DNA of 24,444 nucleotides from a virus, in the IMG/VR virus record IMGVR_UViG_3300009481_000096, positions 1 through 24,444 of that record; one strand, written 5' to 3'. A model generated the notes under the pieces. It did not search any database and was not told where the DNA came from. It saw only the letters and a program-made list of their open reading frames with translations. Shown here piece after piece: positions 6,420-12,855 of this stretch. A program made the translations under genes and the position numbers. Within the stretch, counting starts at the first letter, position 1; each line of letters begins with the position of its first letter.

Positions 6420-6426
6420 TTGCTAC
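6398..6426 (+). repeat. Operator-like repeat element, copy 2
   Basis: Second copy of the 29-nt element at 3259-3287, identical except for C instead of A at the 21st position. The GTAAGG/CCTTAC dyad (6398-6416) again fills the promoter spacer and reaches into the -10 box. Conservation stops soon after TTTGCTAC, although the two flanking genes are unrelated, so it is the element itself that is kept. Confidence 0.78.
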
Positions 6427-6452
6427 ATCTAGCGAAAAGAGCGCTAAGAATT

Positions 6453-7547
6453 ATGACAGTCGAATCAATCGAAACCGAAGTTGCTACCTCTGAACAAGCT
6501 GAGAGTAGTGAAACGCCAAGCGAGGGCAATCTGACTATCCAGGAGTATGCGAGCAATTTGCTCAAATCTCAGGAGACGGAAGAAGCACCCGAGCAATCTG
6601 AAGAAGAATCCGAATCCGCTGAAGAACAAGCTGCGGAAGAAGAGGAATCCGAGGAACAACAGTCTATCGAAGAACCGGATGAATCGGAGCAACCCGAGCC
6701 GCCCGCAGAACCTTCGACCGTTCTTTCTAAATACAATATCGACCTGGATGCTTTATCCGAAGAAGAAACCAAGGAGTTGGCTAAGTCTTTGTCTTTGAGC
6801 GCAGTAAAGAGGTTTGGAGATCTTACTGCTCAAAAGAAAGCGTTAGCCGCAGAGAATGCCGAGTTACAGGCGCAAGCCCAAGCAACGCCAAAATCTGACG
6901 AACAACCTGAGTTCCTAAAGGATAACGCATTGCATAACGTTAACGACGTCAACGCGCTGACTAAGGAAGTCGAGAACCTCACCACGCTCATCGAGTGGAC
7001 GGAAGAGGGACTTGAGAACGAAGTCGAGTATGATGATGACGGAAACGAGTACGTCGCTAAAGATGGAGATAAGACCTACACCAAGGCAGACCTTCGCAGA
7101 ATACGGGCTAACGCTCGCAAGATCCTGCGAAAGGATGCTCCCGCGAGACAGAAATGGATCGAGGAGCGCCAACAAAGCGACCAGCACGCAGTTCAGACCT
7201 TTTCCTTTCTAAGCGATGGGGAGAGCGAAGAGTACAAACTGTTTATGCAGACTAAGGACAACCCGCTTTACAAGCCTTTGCTTCAGCATCTGCCCAATGG
7301 AAACTTCGCTTTGGGATTGATGATCGAAGGAATGAAAGCGGTACAAGCGCGCCAGGTCGATTCGAGTAAACCGAAACCCAAGCCCAAAGCTCCAGTTGCT
7401 TCAGTCGAAGCCGGAGCAAGCAAGCCAAGGACGGAGAACTCGCAACGAAAGAAAGTTCTGCAAGCGGCTAAGGCCAAGTTCGAGGAATCGGGCAACATCA
7501 CAGACTATCAACACTACATAAAACTCAAGCGGGCAACCGCATCTTAA
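6453..7547 (+). CDS. Probable capsid scaffolding protein
   Basis: A 364-aa, strongly acidic protein directly upstream of the major capsid gene, the usual place of the scaffold that guides prohead assembly and is then removed. Residues about 20-100 are dominated by Glu, Ser, Pro and Gln and look disordered. A helical, coiled-coil-prone middle follows (around 115-150, with ALAAENAELQAQAQ), then a mixed central part. The C-terminus is basic, from a KPKPKPKAP stretch onward (around 310), ending in a helix rich in Lys; such tails commonly contact the capsid protein. The ATG at 6453 is preferred over the in-frame TTG at 6420, which lies in the conserved promoter element before the predicted transcription start. 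The upstream ribosome binding site is weak. The function is inferred from composition and position; no enzymatic motif, such as a protease, was seen. Confidence 0.8.
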   Translation: MTVESIETEVATSEQAESSETPSEGNLTIQEYASNLLKSQETEEAPEQSEEESESAEEQAAEEEESEEQQSIEEPDESEQPEPPAEPSTVLSKYNIDLDALSEEETKELAKSLSLSAVKRFGDLTAQKKALAAENAELQAQAQATPKSDEQPEFLKDNALHNVNDVNALTKEVENLTTLIEWTEEGLENEVEYDDDGNEYVAKDGDKTYTKADLRRIRANARKILRKDAPARQKWIEERQQSDQHAVQTFSFLSDGESEEYKLFMQTKDNPLYKPLLQHLPNGNFALGLMIEGMKAVQARQVDSSKPKPKPKAPVASVEAGASKPRTENSQRKKVLQAAKAKFEESGNITDYQHYIKLKRATAS

Positions 7548-7573
7548 TTTAACAAACCAAGGAGGATACCAAG

Positions 7574-8539
7574 ATGGCTTCAAGTACATCATACAACACC
7601 GCAGGTAATCGTGAGGACTTAACCTCAATTATCAGCGTGCTAGAACCTGAATCAACGCCTTTCGTCAGCATGATGAAAAAGGCTAACGCAACCGGAACAT
7701 TCGTAGAATGGCAGGCCGACAAGCTTTCCACTCCAAACTTTGACGGAGTTAACGAAGGCGAAGACGTTTCGAGCTTCAAGAACCAAGCTGAAGATCGCAC
7801 TCGTTTAGGAAACTACGTTCAGAAATTTAGAGATACTTTTCAAGTTTCCGATATTCAACAACTCGTTGACACCGCTGGAGTCGCATCTGAATTCGCAAAC
7901 GCTGAGTCCAAAGCAGTACGGAACGTCAAGCGTTCAATCGAGTCTGCATTCTGTTCCGCACAAGACCGTCAGGCAGAAGCCGGAAGTGGCACGCCTTACA
8001 AGACTCGCGGATTGCTCAAGTGGCTCGGATCGGGTGGACAACCTTCCGACGTCCCTGCCGCTTACCAAAGCGTTGCAAACGACACCACAGGCACGCAGAC
8101 CGAAGCTACCTTCAATAGCGTTCTTCAAGAACTCTATCAAGCTAACGGAATGCCCGGTGGACAGTTGACCTTGATTGCAGGCCCGAGCCTCAAGCAAGAG
8201 ATCAGCAACTTCTCACGTCAGCTTGCCGCAGCCAATGGCACTTACGTTGTCAACCAGGATGCCGAGTCCCGCAAGATCACGCTTACCGTAAATCTCTACG
8301 AAGGAGATTTTGGGAACGTGGCCATTGTTCCTTCGCTCTTTGTGAATCGGACGAGCGGATCTGACACGGTTGACGCTGATGCCGGATTGCTCGTTGATCC
8401 CGAATACGTCGGAATGCACTCGCTCAAAGCTGAATCCGCTACCGAGTTGGAAGACCAAGGCGGAGGACGCAGAGGTTTCGTAGACGTCATTGCCGGACTT
8501 GCCTGCTACGCTCCAAAGGCTCACGGGTTCTTTAACTAA
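7574..8539 (+). CDS. Major capsid protein, SU10/DUF5309-like
   Basis: The 321-aa protein forms the head shell. The N-terminal segment DLTSIISVLEPESTPFVSMM (residues 15-34) and the following ATGTFVEWQADKL are typical of SU10-type (DUF5309) HK97-fold capsid proteins. So is the central portion describing a fold with RGLLKWL and GGQLTLIAGPSLK, and the C-terminal IAGLACYAPKAHGFFN. Its length matches that family. A strong site, AAGGAGG (7559-7565), precedes the ATG by 8 nt, consistent with high expression. It follows the scaffold by 26 nt, and another well-expressed gene follows with its own AAGGAG. The capsid assignment is firm from context; the precise family is recalled rather than searched. Confidence 0.9.
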   Translation: MASSTSYNTAGNREDLTSIISVLEPESTPFVSMMKKANATGTFVEWQADKLSTPNFDGVNEGEDVSSFKNQAEDRTRLGNYVQKFRDTFQVSDIQQLVDTAGVASEFANAESKAVRNVKRSIESAFCSAQDRQAEAGSGTPYKTRGLLKWLGSGGQPSDVPAAYQSVANDTTGTQTEATFNSVLQELYQANGMPGGQLTLIAGPSLKQEISNFSRQLAAANGTYVVNQDAESRKITLTVNLYEGDFGNVAIVPSLFVNRTSGSDTVDADAGLLVDPEYVGMHSLKAESATELEDQGGGRRGFVDVIAGLACYAPKAHGFFN

Positions 8540-8567
8540 TCCATCTAACATCAAGGAGATTTAAGAC

Positions 8568-9038
8568 ATGGCTAATACCGATGTAACACTACCAAGCGCT
8601 CGCAAGAGCGTCCTCTCGAACCAAGAACGCGCACAAGGATACACGCACAAGTGGAAGATCCTTTACACCGACATTGACGAAGGCTCAGGGTCTTCCGATA
8701 CCGTCACCGTTGCTCTTGGAAACACACCAACAGACTTCGTTATCTCGAAAGCTATGATCAACGTCAGTACCGCAATGACTGGTACTGGTGCTTTGGCAGC
8801 TGAATTGGGAACGGACGGTGACCCGAATAACTTTATCGAGTCCACTTCCGTAACCGCAGTTGGCCCGATCATTGCCGCTCAAGGTGCAGTACCAAAGACC
8901 CTTGCCGGGACTTTTGCCGCTGCCGCTGATGCCTTGCAGATCAAGTTCACCAACTCCTCTTCCGGTTCGCCTTCCGCGCTTACCGCAGGCGAGTTGGACA
9001 TCTACTTGGCGATGCATAGCGCTAACGACGTAGGCTAA
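8568..9038 (+). CDS. Probable capsid decoration or head-fibre protein
   Basis: A 156-aa protein immediately after the major capsid gene, with its own strong ribosome binding site (CAAGGAGAT, 8551-8559). The sequence is rich in Ala, Thr, Ser and Gly, poor in charge, and reads as beta-rich. It has alternating short strands such as SDTVTVALGNTPTDFVISKA and a C-terminal ALTAGELDIYLAMHS segment. This composition and position are typical of cement or decoration proteins that bind the outside of the capsid. No specific family is recognised, so the role is an inference from context. The hairpin at 9057-9097 follows and may limit transcription beyond this point or stabilise the capsid mRNA. Confidence 0.7.
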   Translation: MANTDVTLPSARKSVLSNQERAQGYTHKWKILYTDIDEGSGSSDTVTVALGNTPTDFVISKAMINVSTAMTGTGALAAELGTDGDPNNFIESTSVTAVGPIIAAQGAVPKTLAGTFAAAADALQIKFTNSSSGSPSALTAGELDIYLAMHSANDVG

Positions 9039-9056
9039 TATATTTGTCGTTGTTCA

Positions 9057-9097
9057 GGGGTTGGATCGCGTTTTTCATATTTCCCGCGATCCGCCCC
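9057..9097 (+). other. Stable hairpin in the gap after the decoration gene
   Basis: GGATCGCG (9063-9070) pairs perfectly with CGCGATCC (9085-9092) around a 14-nt loop, and the stem can be extended by GGGG (9057-9060) with CCCC (9094-9097) across a small internal bulge. No T-run follows, so it is not a classical intrinsic terminator. It may attenuate transcription, protect the capsid mRNA 3' end or be a processing site. Confidence 0.6.
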
Positions 9098-9124
9098 GAC
9101 ACGGCAAGTTAACCCTTAACAACT

Positions 9125-9463
9125 ATGTCCGAGATTTTCATACCTAAGTGGAAAGAAGGAAACGGTTCGACGTTCATGAAAAACCTTGAACGTCATTTGC
9201 GTTACGAAGTTGACCTCGAAAAGTACGAGGCGAAGAAACGCGAAATAGAATGTGGCAAGGAGAACGAACAAGGTGGAATGATGGATGGGGTAGGGCAATT
9301 GAAAGCGACTATCCCTGCACGCGAATACTTCAGATGGCAACAGTTCAAACCTGGTTGCTGGCAAGACAAACAATTCGTCAAGGAGTTCCTGCGTGACAAT
9401 CCCGCATTGAAGACCAAATCATTTGACAAGAAGACTTTTCATGGAGGCTTGGGACTAGCATGA
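9125..9463 (+). CDS. Hypothetical protein between decoration and adaptor genes
   Basis: A 112-aa, charged, mostly helical protein. Recognisable stretches are MKNLERHLRYEVDLEKYEAK (residues 18-37), which could form a short coiled coil, and a C-terminal WQDKQFVKEFLRDNPALKTK. No clear Shine-Dalgarno site precedes ATG 9125, which is unusual for this genome. The stop overlaps the ATG of the adaptor gene by 4 nt, so the two are coupled. I do not recognise a family; the location among head-completion genes suggests a structural or assembly role. Confidence 0.72.
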   Translation: MSEIFIPKWKEGNGSTFMKNLERHLRYEVDLEKYEAKKREIECGKENEQGGMMDGVGQLKATIPAREYFRWQQFKPGCWQDKQFVKEFLRDNPALKTKSFDKKTFHGGLGLA

Positions 9464-10284
9464 GAAGAATAACGGTTTCAGCGCTCACTACTAATTTAAC
9501 TAACCTTATTGGGGTTGATTCCTTACTCACCGCAGAATCTACTGCGGCCTTGAGAAGCTTTAATCGTTTTGGACGCTTGGCATGGACTCGTACTGCATGG
9601 CCTTTCGTTTCACGCCTTACGCAAGTTGTGCCTGATCTTAGAGTAAGAAGCATAGACGTGGGTAGCGGAGGAGCTTCATACACTTCTGCTCCAACCGTTA
9701 CGGTAGCGGGAGCGGCAACTGCGACTGCGACCATCAATAGCGATGGGGAAGTAAATGGAGTTGCGGTGACTGCAAATGGCACGGGATACGTCTCTGCCCC
9801 TGCGGTAAGCTTCAGCGGAGGCTCAGGCTCGGGAGCAACTGCAACTGCGAATATGCTCAGTTACCTGGACTTTGGTACTACGATAAGCGAAGTATTCCGA
9901 GTGACTGACAAAGACCCCTATGGGGGTAGCAATTTTACAGACGTCGCGTTTAGAAACATATACGTCACGGGAGCGAGTGATTATGGGGAAGCTATCTTGC
10001 CCAACCGTTCGTCAACAAGCCCGGTGTGGGTATATTATCGCATACCTTTTCCCGAATACGCTTCTGACTCCGATGACTTTCCATACGTATTTGCAGAGTA
10101 TGTAGTACAAGCTGCGTATTCCGATTGGCTAACCGCAGACGGACAAGCAGAAAAAGGACAAGTTGCGCTTCAGCAAGCAGAACAAATTTTACAGATTGAA
10201 CTGGATATGCTCGAAAGACAAGAAGGACAATCCCAACCACTTTTAATTGAAACTTACGGAACGACAATAGCCGCTCCTGCATAA
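9460..10284 (+). CDS. Head-tail adaptor-like protein with an inserted beta-rich repeat
   Basis: The N-terminal part (residues 1-61, with STAALRSFNRFGRLAWTRT and WPFVSRL) resembles adaptor or connector proteins that sit under the portal in short-tailed phages. So does the C-terminal part (about 133-274, with YVFAEYVVQAAYSDWLTADG and a final helix QQAEQILQIELDMLER). Between them, residues about 62-132 hold a Gly/Ala/Thr-rich insertion with two copies of a motif: SYTSAPTVTVAG...ATATATI and GYVSAPAVSFSGG...GATATANM. Similar GY..AP.V repeats are known from phage and bacterial surface proteins. A GGAGG site lies at 9443-9447, upstream of the overlapping ATGA start. The adaptor role comes from position and general pattern and is less certain than the domain insertion itself, which is plainly visible. 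Confidence 0.72.
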   Translation: MRRITVSALTTNLTNLIGVDSLLTAESTAALRSFNRFGRLAWTRTAWPFVSRLTQVVPDLRVRSIDVGSGGASYTSAPTVTVAGAATATATINSDGEVNGVAVTANGTGYVSAPAVSFSGGSGSGATATANMLSYLDFGTTISEVFRVTDKDPYGGSNFTDVAFRNIYVTGASDYGEAILPNRSSTSPVWVYYRIPFPEYASDSDDFPYVFAEYVVQAAYSDWLTADGQAEKGQVALQQAEQILQIELDMLERQEGQSQPLLIETYGTTIAAPA

Positions 10285-10299
10285 CAAGGAATATACATT

Positions 10300-10560
10300 A
10301 TGGCATCTACAAGCGAATATAGAGGACTCGGTCTTAATGGGGGTGAGTACATCAATGATACTGCGGTACATACGGGCAATTGGTTTGCCATCCAGGCAAC
10401 GGAAACAACCGTGCTTGCCGCGCAAGCGAGTAACATCACGAACCTCGATGACATCTGTACCGGACAGGACGCAACCGAGCTTGCGGCAGGGATGGTTTTG
10501 TACGGCAACTTTACGAGCATCGATCTGACGAGTGGTGCGGTAATCGCTTACAACGTCTAG
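10300..10560 (+). CDS. Small structural-type hypothetical protein
   Basis: An 86-aa protein with AAGGAA upstream of the ATG. It starts MASTSEYRGLGLNGGEYIND and continues with HTGNWFAIQATETTVLAAQA, a small, probably beta-rich sequence without membrane or catalytic motifs. I recall comparable short proteins, paired with a Gly-rich neighbour, in head-tail regions of other environmental phages. It ends 2 nt before the LamG gene and is probably translated with it. A minor virion-component role is plausible; no function is established. Confidence 0.72.
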   Translation: MASTSEYRGLGLNGGEYINDTAVHTGNWFAIQATETTVLAAQASNITNLDDICTGQDATELAAGMVLYGNFTSIDLTSGAVIAYNV

Positions 10561-10562
10561 TC

Positions 10563-11375
10563 GTGGGTGAAGCGACCATAGCGCTTGGGCTTGGCTTGGG
10601 CGGAGGAAAAGCGTCAACCTCTTCGGGCAGACTGAGTGGTGGTAGTTTTGACCCATCGACCATGTCCGCAAGCATGGACGGCACTGATGACTATTTAACC
10701 GCAAACGAATCTAATCTAGCAACATCAGGTGATTGTACAATTTCACTGTGGTTTAACAGTGCTTCACTGCCAGGCAGTGGTGCGTTTGATTATATGTTTA
10801 GTCTCACGGACGGACGTGCAACAGGCAAGGATCGAGCTATAGGAATAAGAGGGACAGGAAGTGATGCACAAATAGTCGCAAACACCTACGCTTCAGGTTG
10901 GAATCTGCCGTTTACTAATACCTCAATATCTGCTGACACTTGGTATCATGTGGCAGTAGTTTTTACATCAAGTTCTGCACAGGTTTATTTTAATGGAGCA
11001 GATAAAGGGTCTAAGAGTGTAACGACAGCCACAATAGCCTACACGCAAACAGTTATAGGCGGTATGTTATATTCATCAGCGAATCATTTTAATGGTAAGA
11101 TTGATGAGGTAAGCGTTTTCCATTCTGCATTATCCTCAACTGATATTACTGCTATTTATAATAGTGGAGTACCAGCAGACATCTCTTCATTAAATCCGAA
11201 AGGTTGGTGGAGAAATGGCGATGGCACGGGTGACACGGACTCAGGTGGAGGTGCTCCAGCGAATACAGATACTATTGGTACAGTTGCAAATCAAGGGTCA
11301 GTTAATACAGGGTCAGGAGAAGGTAATATGACAGGAACTAACGGTCCAACCTTTTCAACCACAGTACCATCTTAA
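10563..11375 (+). CDS. LamG/concanavalin-like lectin-domain protein, possible virion surface or receptor-binding protein
   Basis: A 270-aa protein. A short Gly-rich start (LGLGLGGG at residues 8-15) is followed by a LamG/concanavalin A-like domain at about 36-200. The domain shows SMDGTDDYLTANESNLA, CTISLWF, DTWYHVAVVF, QVYFNGADKGSK and FNGKIDEVSVFHSAL in the family's usual order. The C-terminus is Gly/Ser/Thr/Asn-rich and probably flexible. Such domains bind carbohydrates or proteins on cell surfaces. The GTG at 10563, 2 nt after the previous stop, has no clear Shine-Dalgarno site, so translation may be coupled. Base composition is noticeably more A/T-rich from about 10650 (roughly 40% G+C in a sampled 60-nt stretch against 57% just upstream), suggesting that the lectin part was acquired separately. 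Its place in the virion is inferred. Confidence 0.8.
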   Translation: MGEATIALGLGLGGGKASTSSGRLSGGSFDPSTMSASMDGTDDYLTANESNLATSGDCTISLWFNSASLPGSGAFDYMFSLTDGRATGKDRAIGIRGTGSDAQIVANTYASGWNLPFTNTSISADTWYHVAVVFTSSSAQVYFNGADKGSKSVTTATIAYTQTVIGGMLYSSANHFNGKIDEVSVFHSALSSTDITAIYNSGVPADISSLNPKGWWRNGDGTGDTDSGGGAPANTDTIGTVANQGSVNTGSGEGNMTGTNGPTFSTTVPS

Positions 11376-11379
11376 AATT

Positions 11380-11625
11380 ATGAACAGAAACTACGTAATA
11401 ATCGACCAATCGGACGTATCATCCGTTGACTTTAGCCAAGTATGCGAAACGAGTGCCGACACTTTGCGGTGGAGCGTTAGTGCTGACGGATCGAGGGGTG
11501 ACAAGACTTTCGTCAAGTTCGAGGGTGACACTCCTAGCTTCCTTGATGGGAAGACTCAGTATACGCACTCCGAAATACTGACGATCCTCGACCAACCCGA
11601 ATGGTCACCAACTCCACCGGGATGA
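11380..11625 (+). CDS. Conserved-looking small phage protein
   Basis: An 81-aa protein starting MNRNYVIIDQSDVSSVDFSQ, with FVKFEGDTPSFLDGKTQYTH in the second half. I recall very similar short proteins next to adaptor and tail genes in environmental podovirus-like phages; none has a known function to my knowledge. It starts 4 nt after the LamG gene with no strong ribosome binding site, and it overlaps the next small gene by ATGA. Its composition returns to the more G/C-rich pattern of the main genome, which places the mosaic joint just upstream. Confidence 0.78.
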   Translation: MNRNYVIIDQSDVSSVDFSQVCETSADTLRWSVSADGSRGDKTFVKFEGDTPSFLDGKTQYTHSEILTILDQPEWSPTPPG

Positions 11626-11696
11626 AACGCTCGCACATGATACTTCTCGCAGATGGCATACTGTTGATAATCCTCGCATTACTCATAGGGGGATAA
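11622..11696 (+). CDS. 24-aa single-pass membrane peptide
   Basis: ATG at 11622 overlaps the previous stop (ATGA), and the frame ends with TAA at 11694-11696. The peptide begins MKRSHMILLADG and continues with a hydrophobic run ILLIILALLIGG, enough for one membrane segment. It is the first of five overlapping or nearly adjacent genes that all encode membrane segments, which supports it being a real gene despite its size. GGGGGAT near its end serves as ribosome binding site of the next gene. It may be a small lysis or anti-holin factor; this is inference only. Confidence 0.55.
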   Translation: MKRSHMILLADGILLIILALLIGG

Positions 11697-11700
11697 CCTG

Positions 11701-11919
11701 GTGGAAACCTACATATTCCTCGGACTCTCGGTTGCGGTAAGCGTAATCGGATTTTTTCTAAAGCGAATAAAGGAAGAAGTGGACGTGCAAAAAGCGAAGA
11801 ACGCAAAGTTGGAAATCGGAGTAGCCCGCCACTACGAGAAGATCCGCAACATCGAAAAGCTTGCCGAGGATCGGCGCGAAGACGTGAAGAGAATTTTTGA
11901 ACTGATAGGAAAGAAGTGA
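11701..11919 (+). CDS. Small membrane-anchored coiled-coil protein
   Basis: A 72-aa protein beginning at GTG 11701, 10 nt after GGGGGA (11688-11693 region). Residues about 4-20 (YIFLGLSVAVSVIGFFL) form one membrane segment, followed by a charged helix rich in Lys, Glu and Arg (KRIKEEVDVQKAKNAKLEIG and onward). This N-in, single-pass plus coiled-coil layout is common for small phage proteins near the holin, including spanin-like or holin-accessory proteins, but no lipobox or Pro-rich spanin feature is visible. It overlaps the next gene by GTGA. Confidence 0.72.
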   Translation: METYIFLGLSVAVSVIGFFLKRIKEEVDVQKAKNAKLEIGVARHYEKIRNIEKLAEDRREDVKRIFELIGKK

Positions 11920-12245
11920 GCGAAGAAGGAGAAATAAACGAGAACGCATCCGCCAAGGTGCAACTTGCGTTTGCCGCCAAGGTAATAGCTTTGGTCGGAA
12001 CTGCGGTGTGGGGGTATAGCGTTATCGTCAATCGCTTAAACACCATAGAGATGGACTTGGGGCGCATTCAACATGAGATGGAACTTAACACGGAGTTCCG
12101 CATTAAATGGCCTCGCGGGGAGATCGGAGCGTTGCCCGCGGACGCGCAGCAAGACATGAAGATTCTGCACCTTGAGGGCAGGGTTGATAAACTTGATGGA
12201 CACGTAGATAATCTTAGGTATGGGAACGGAAAGGTTGAGCATTAA
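11916..12245 (+). CDS. Small membrane protein with C-terminal coiled coil
   Basis: A 109-aa protein. An acidic N-terminus (MSEEGEINENAS) precedes a hydrophobic segment at about residues 16-38 (VQLAFAAKVIALVGTAVWGY). After it come helical, heptad-like stretches (NRLNTIEMDLGRIQHEMEL and LEGRVDKLDGHVDNLRYG). The GTG start overlaps the previous stop by 4 nt, and its own stop shares a base with the next ATG. The architecture repeats that of the preceding 72-aa protein at larger size, suggesting partner proteins that meet through their coiled coils at the membrane. The function is unknown; a role in lysis or in infection-related membrane organisation is possible. Confidence 0.75.
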   Translation: MSEEGEINENASAKVQLAFAAKVIALVGTAVWGYSVIVNRLNTIEMDLGRIQHEMELNTEFRIKWPRGEIGALPADAQQDMKILHLEGRVDKLDGHVDNLRYGNGKVEH

Positions 12246-12709
12246 TGTTCGAGCTTTTGACATTGTTCTTAACAGGAGGAGGGTCTGCCGCAATGGGGTC
12301 GATCCTCAAGGGTGTGTTTGGAGCAATGACGGATTCCCGTCAGCAGAAGTACGAAATGGAAATGGCGCGGGAGGCGCGGAATAATGAATTTGCAATTGAA
12401 TATCAGAAGAGTCTTAACTCAGGCCCAGGTGGTGCGTTCACTCGCGCTACTCGGAGGATGCTTGCTCTTATTGGGATGTCTACGCTCGCGTTCATCACCT
12501 GTATCACCACCGTCTACCCAAGCGTACCGCTCATCAGTACAACAAACATTACAGGAGAAGGGCGGAGAGAGTTTCTTTTCGGACTCCTCAGTTTTCCAGC
12601 AGAGCAAGCCCCTTTGGTCGTTACAACAGGACATATTGCGCTCTTCCAAGCAACCGTTGTCCTCCCCATGATCGTTGGTTTTTATTTCACACCCGGAGGA
12701 AGACGATGA
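12245..12709 (+). CDS. Multi-pass membrane protein, holin-like candidate
   Basis: A 154-aa protein with an N-terminal hydrophobic, Gly-rich segment (MFELLTLFLTGGGSAAMGSI), then a charged helix (RQQKYEMEMAREARNNEFA). Two clear membrane segments follow around residues 75-92 (MLALIGMSTLAFITCITT) and 128-147 (GHIALFQATVVLPMIVGFYF). Three hydrophobic stretches and a short charged tail (GGRR) recall three-pass holin or gene-transfer-agent-type membrane proteins, but I cannot place it in one family. It sits in the row of membrane genes at 11622-12855 and overlaps both neighbours (by 1 nt and by ATGA), so it is expressed with them. Pore formation for lysis is an inference. Confidence 0.7.
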   Translation: MFELLTLFLTGGGSAAMGSILKGVFGAMTDSRQQKYEMEMAREARNNEFAIEYQKSLNSGPGGAFTRATRRMLALIGMSTLAFITCITTVYPSVPLISTTNITGEGRREFLFGLLSFPAEQAPLVVTTGHIALFQATVVLPMIVGFYFTPGGRR

Positions 12710-12855
12710 TAGATAAGGATTGTTTGATTGGCATAGGGGGAACGCTCGCAACCTTTTCGGGTTCTTTGCATGAATGGATAGGGGTTGTGGCGGGTTCACT
12801 CACCATAGTTTTCATGTCGTTTAAAATTTGGCAGGAGTTCAAGAAGCGCAAATGA
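12706..12855 (+). CDS. 49-aa holin-like membrane protein
   Basis: ATG 12706 overlaps the previous stop (ATGA), with CCGGAGGAAGACG directly upstream as a good ribosome binding site. The frame ends at TGA 12853-12855 and overlaps the next ATG in the same way. The protein has a short start (MIDKDCLIGIGG), one or two hydrophobic stretches (GGTLATFSGSLHEW and IGVVAGSLTIVFMSF) and a basic tail (KIWQEFKKRK). Two short membrane segments with a positively charged C-terminus are typical of very small holins, which open the inner membrane at lysis. No endolysin gene lies nearby in this window. The gene is real by overlap and ribosome site; the holin call is probable. Confidence 0.72.
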   Translation: MIDKDCLIGIGGTLATFSGSLHEWIGVVAGSLTIVFMSFKIWQEFKKRK

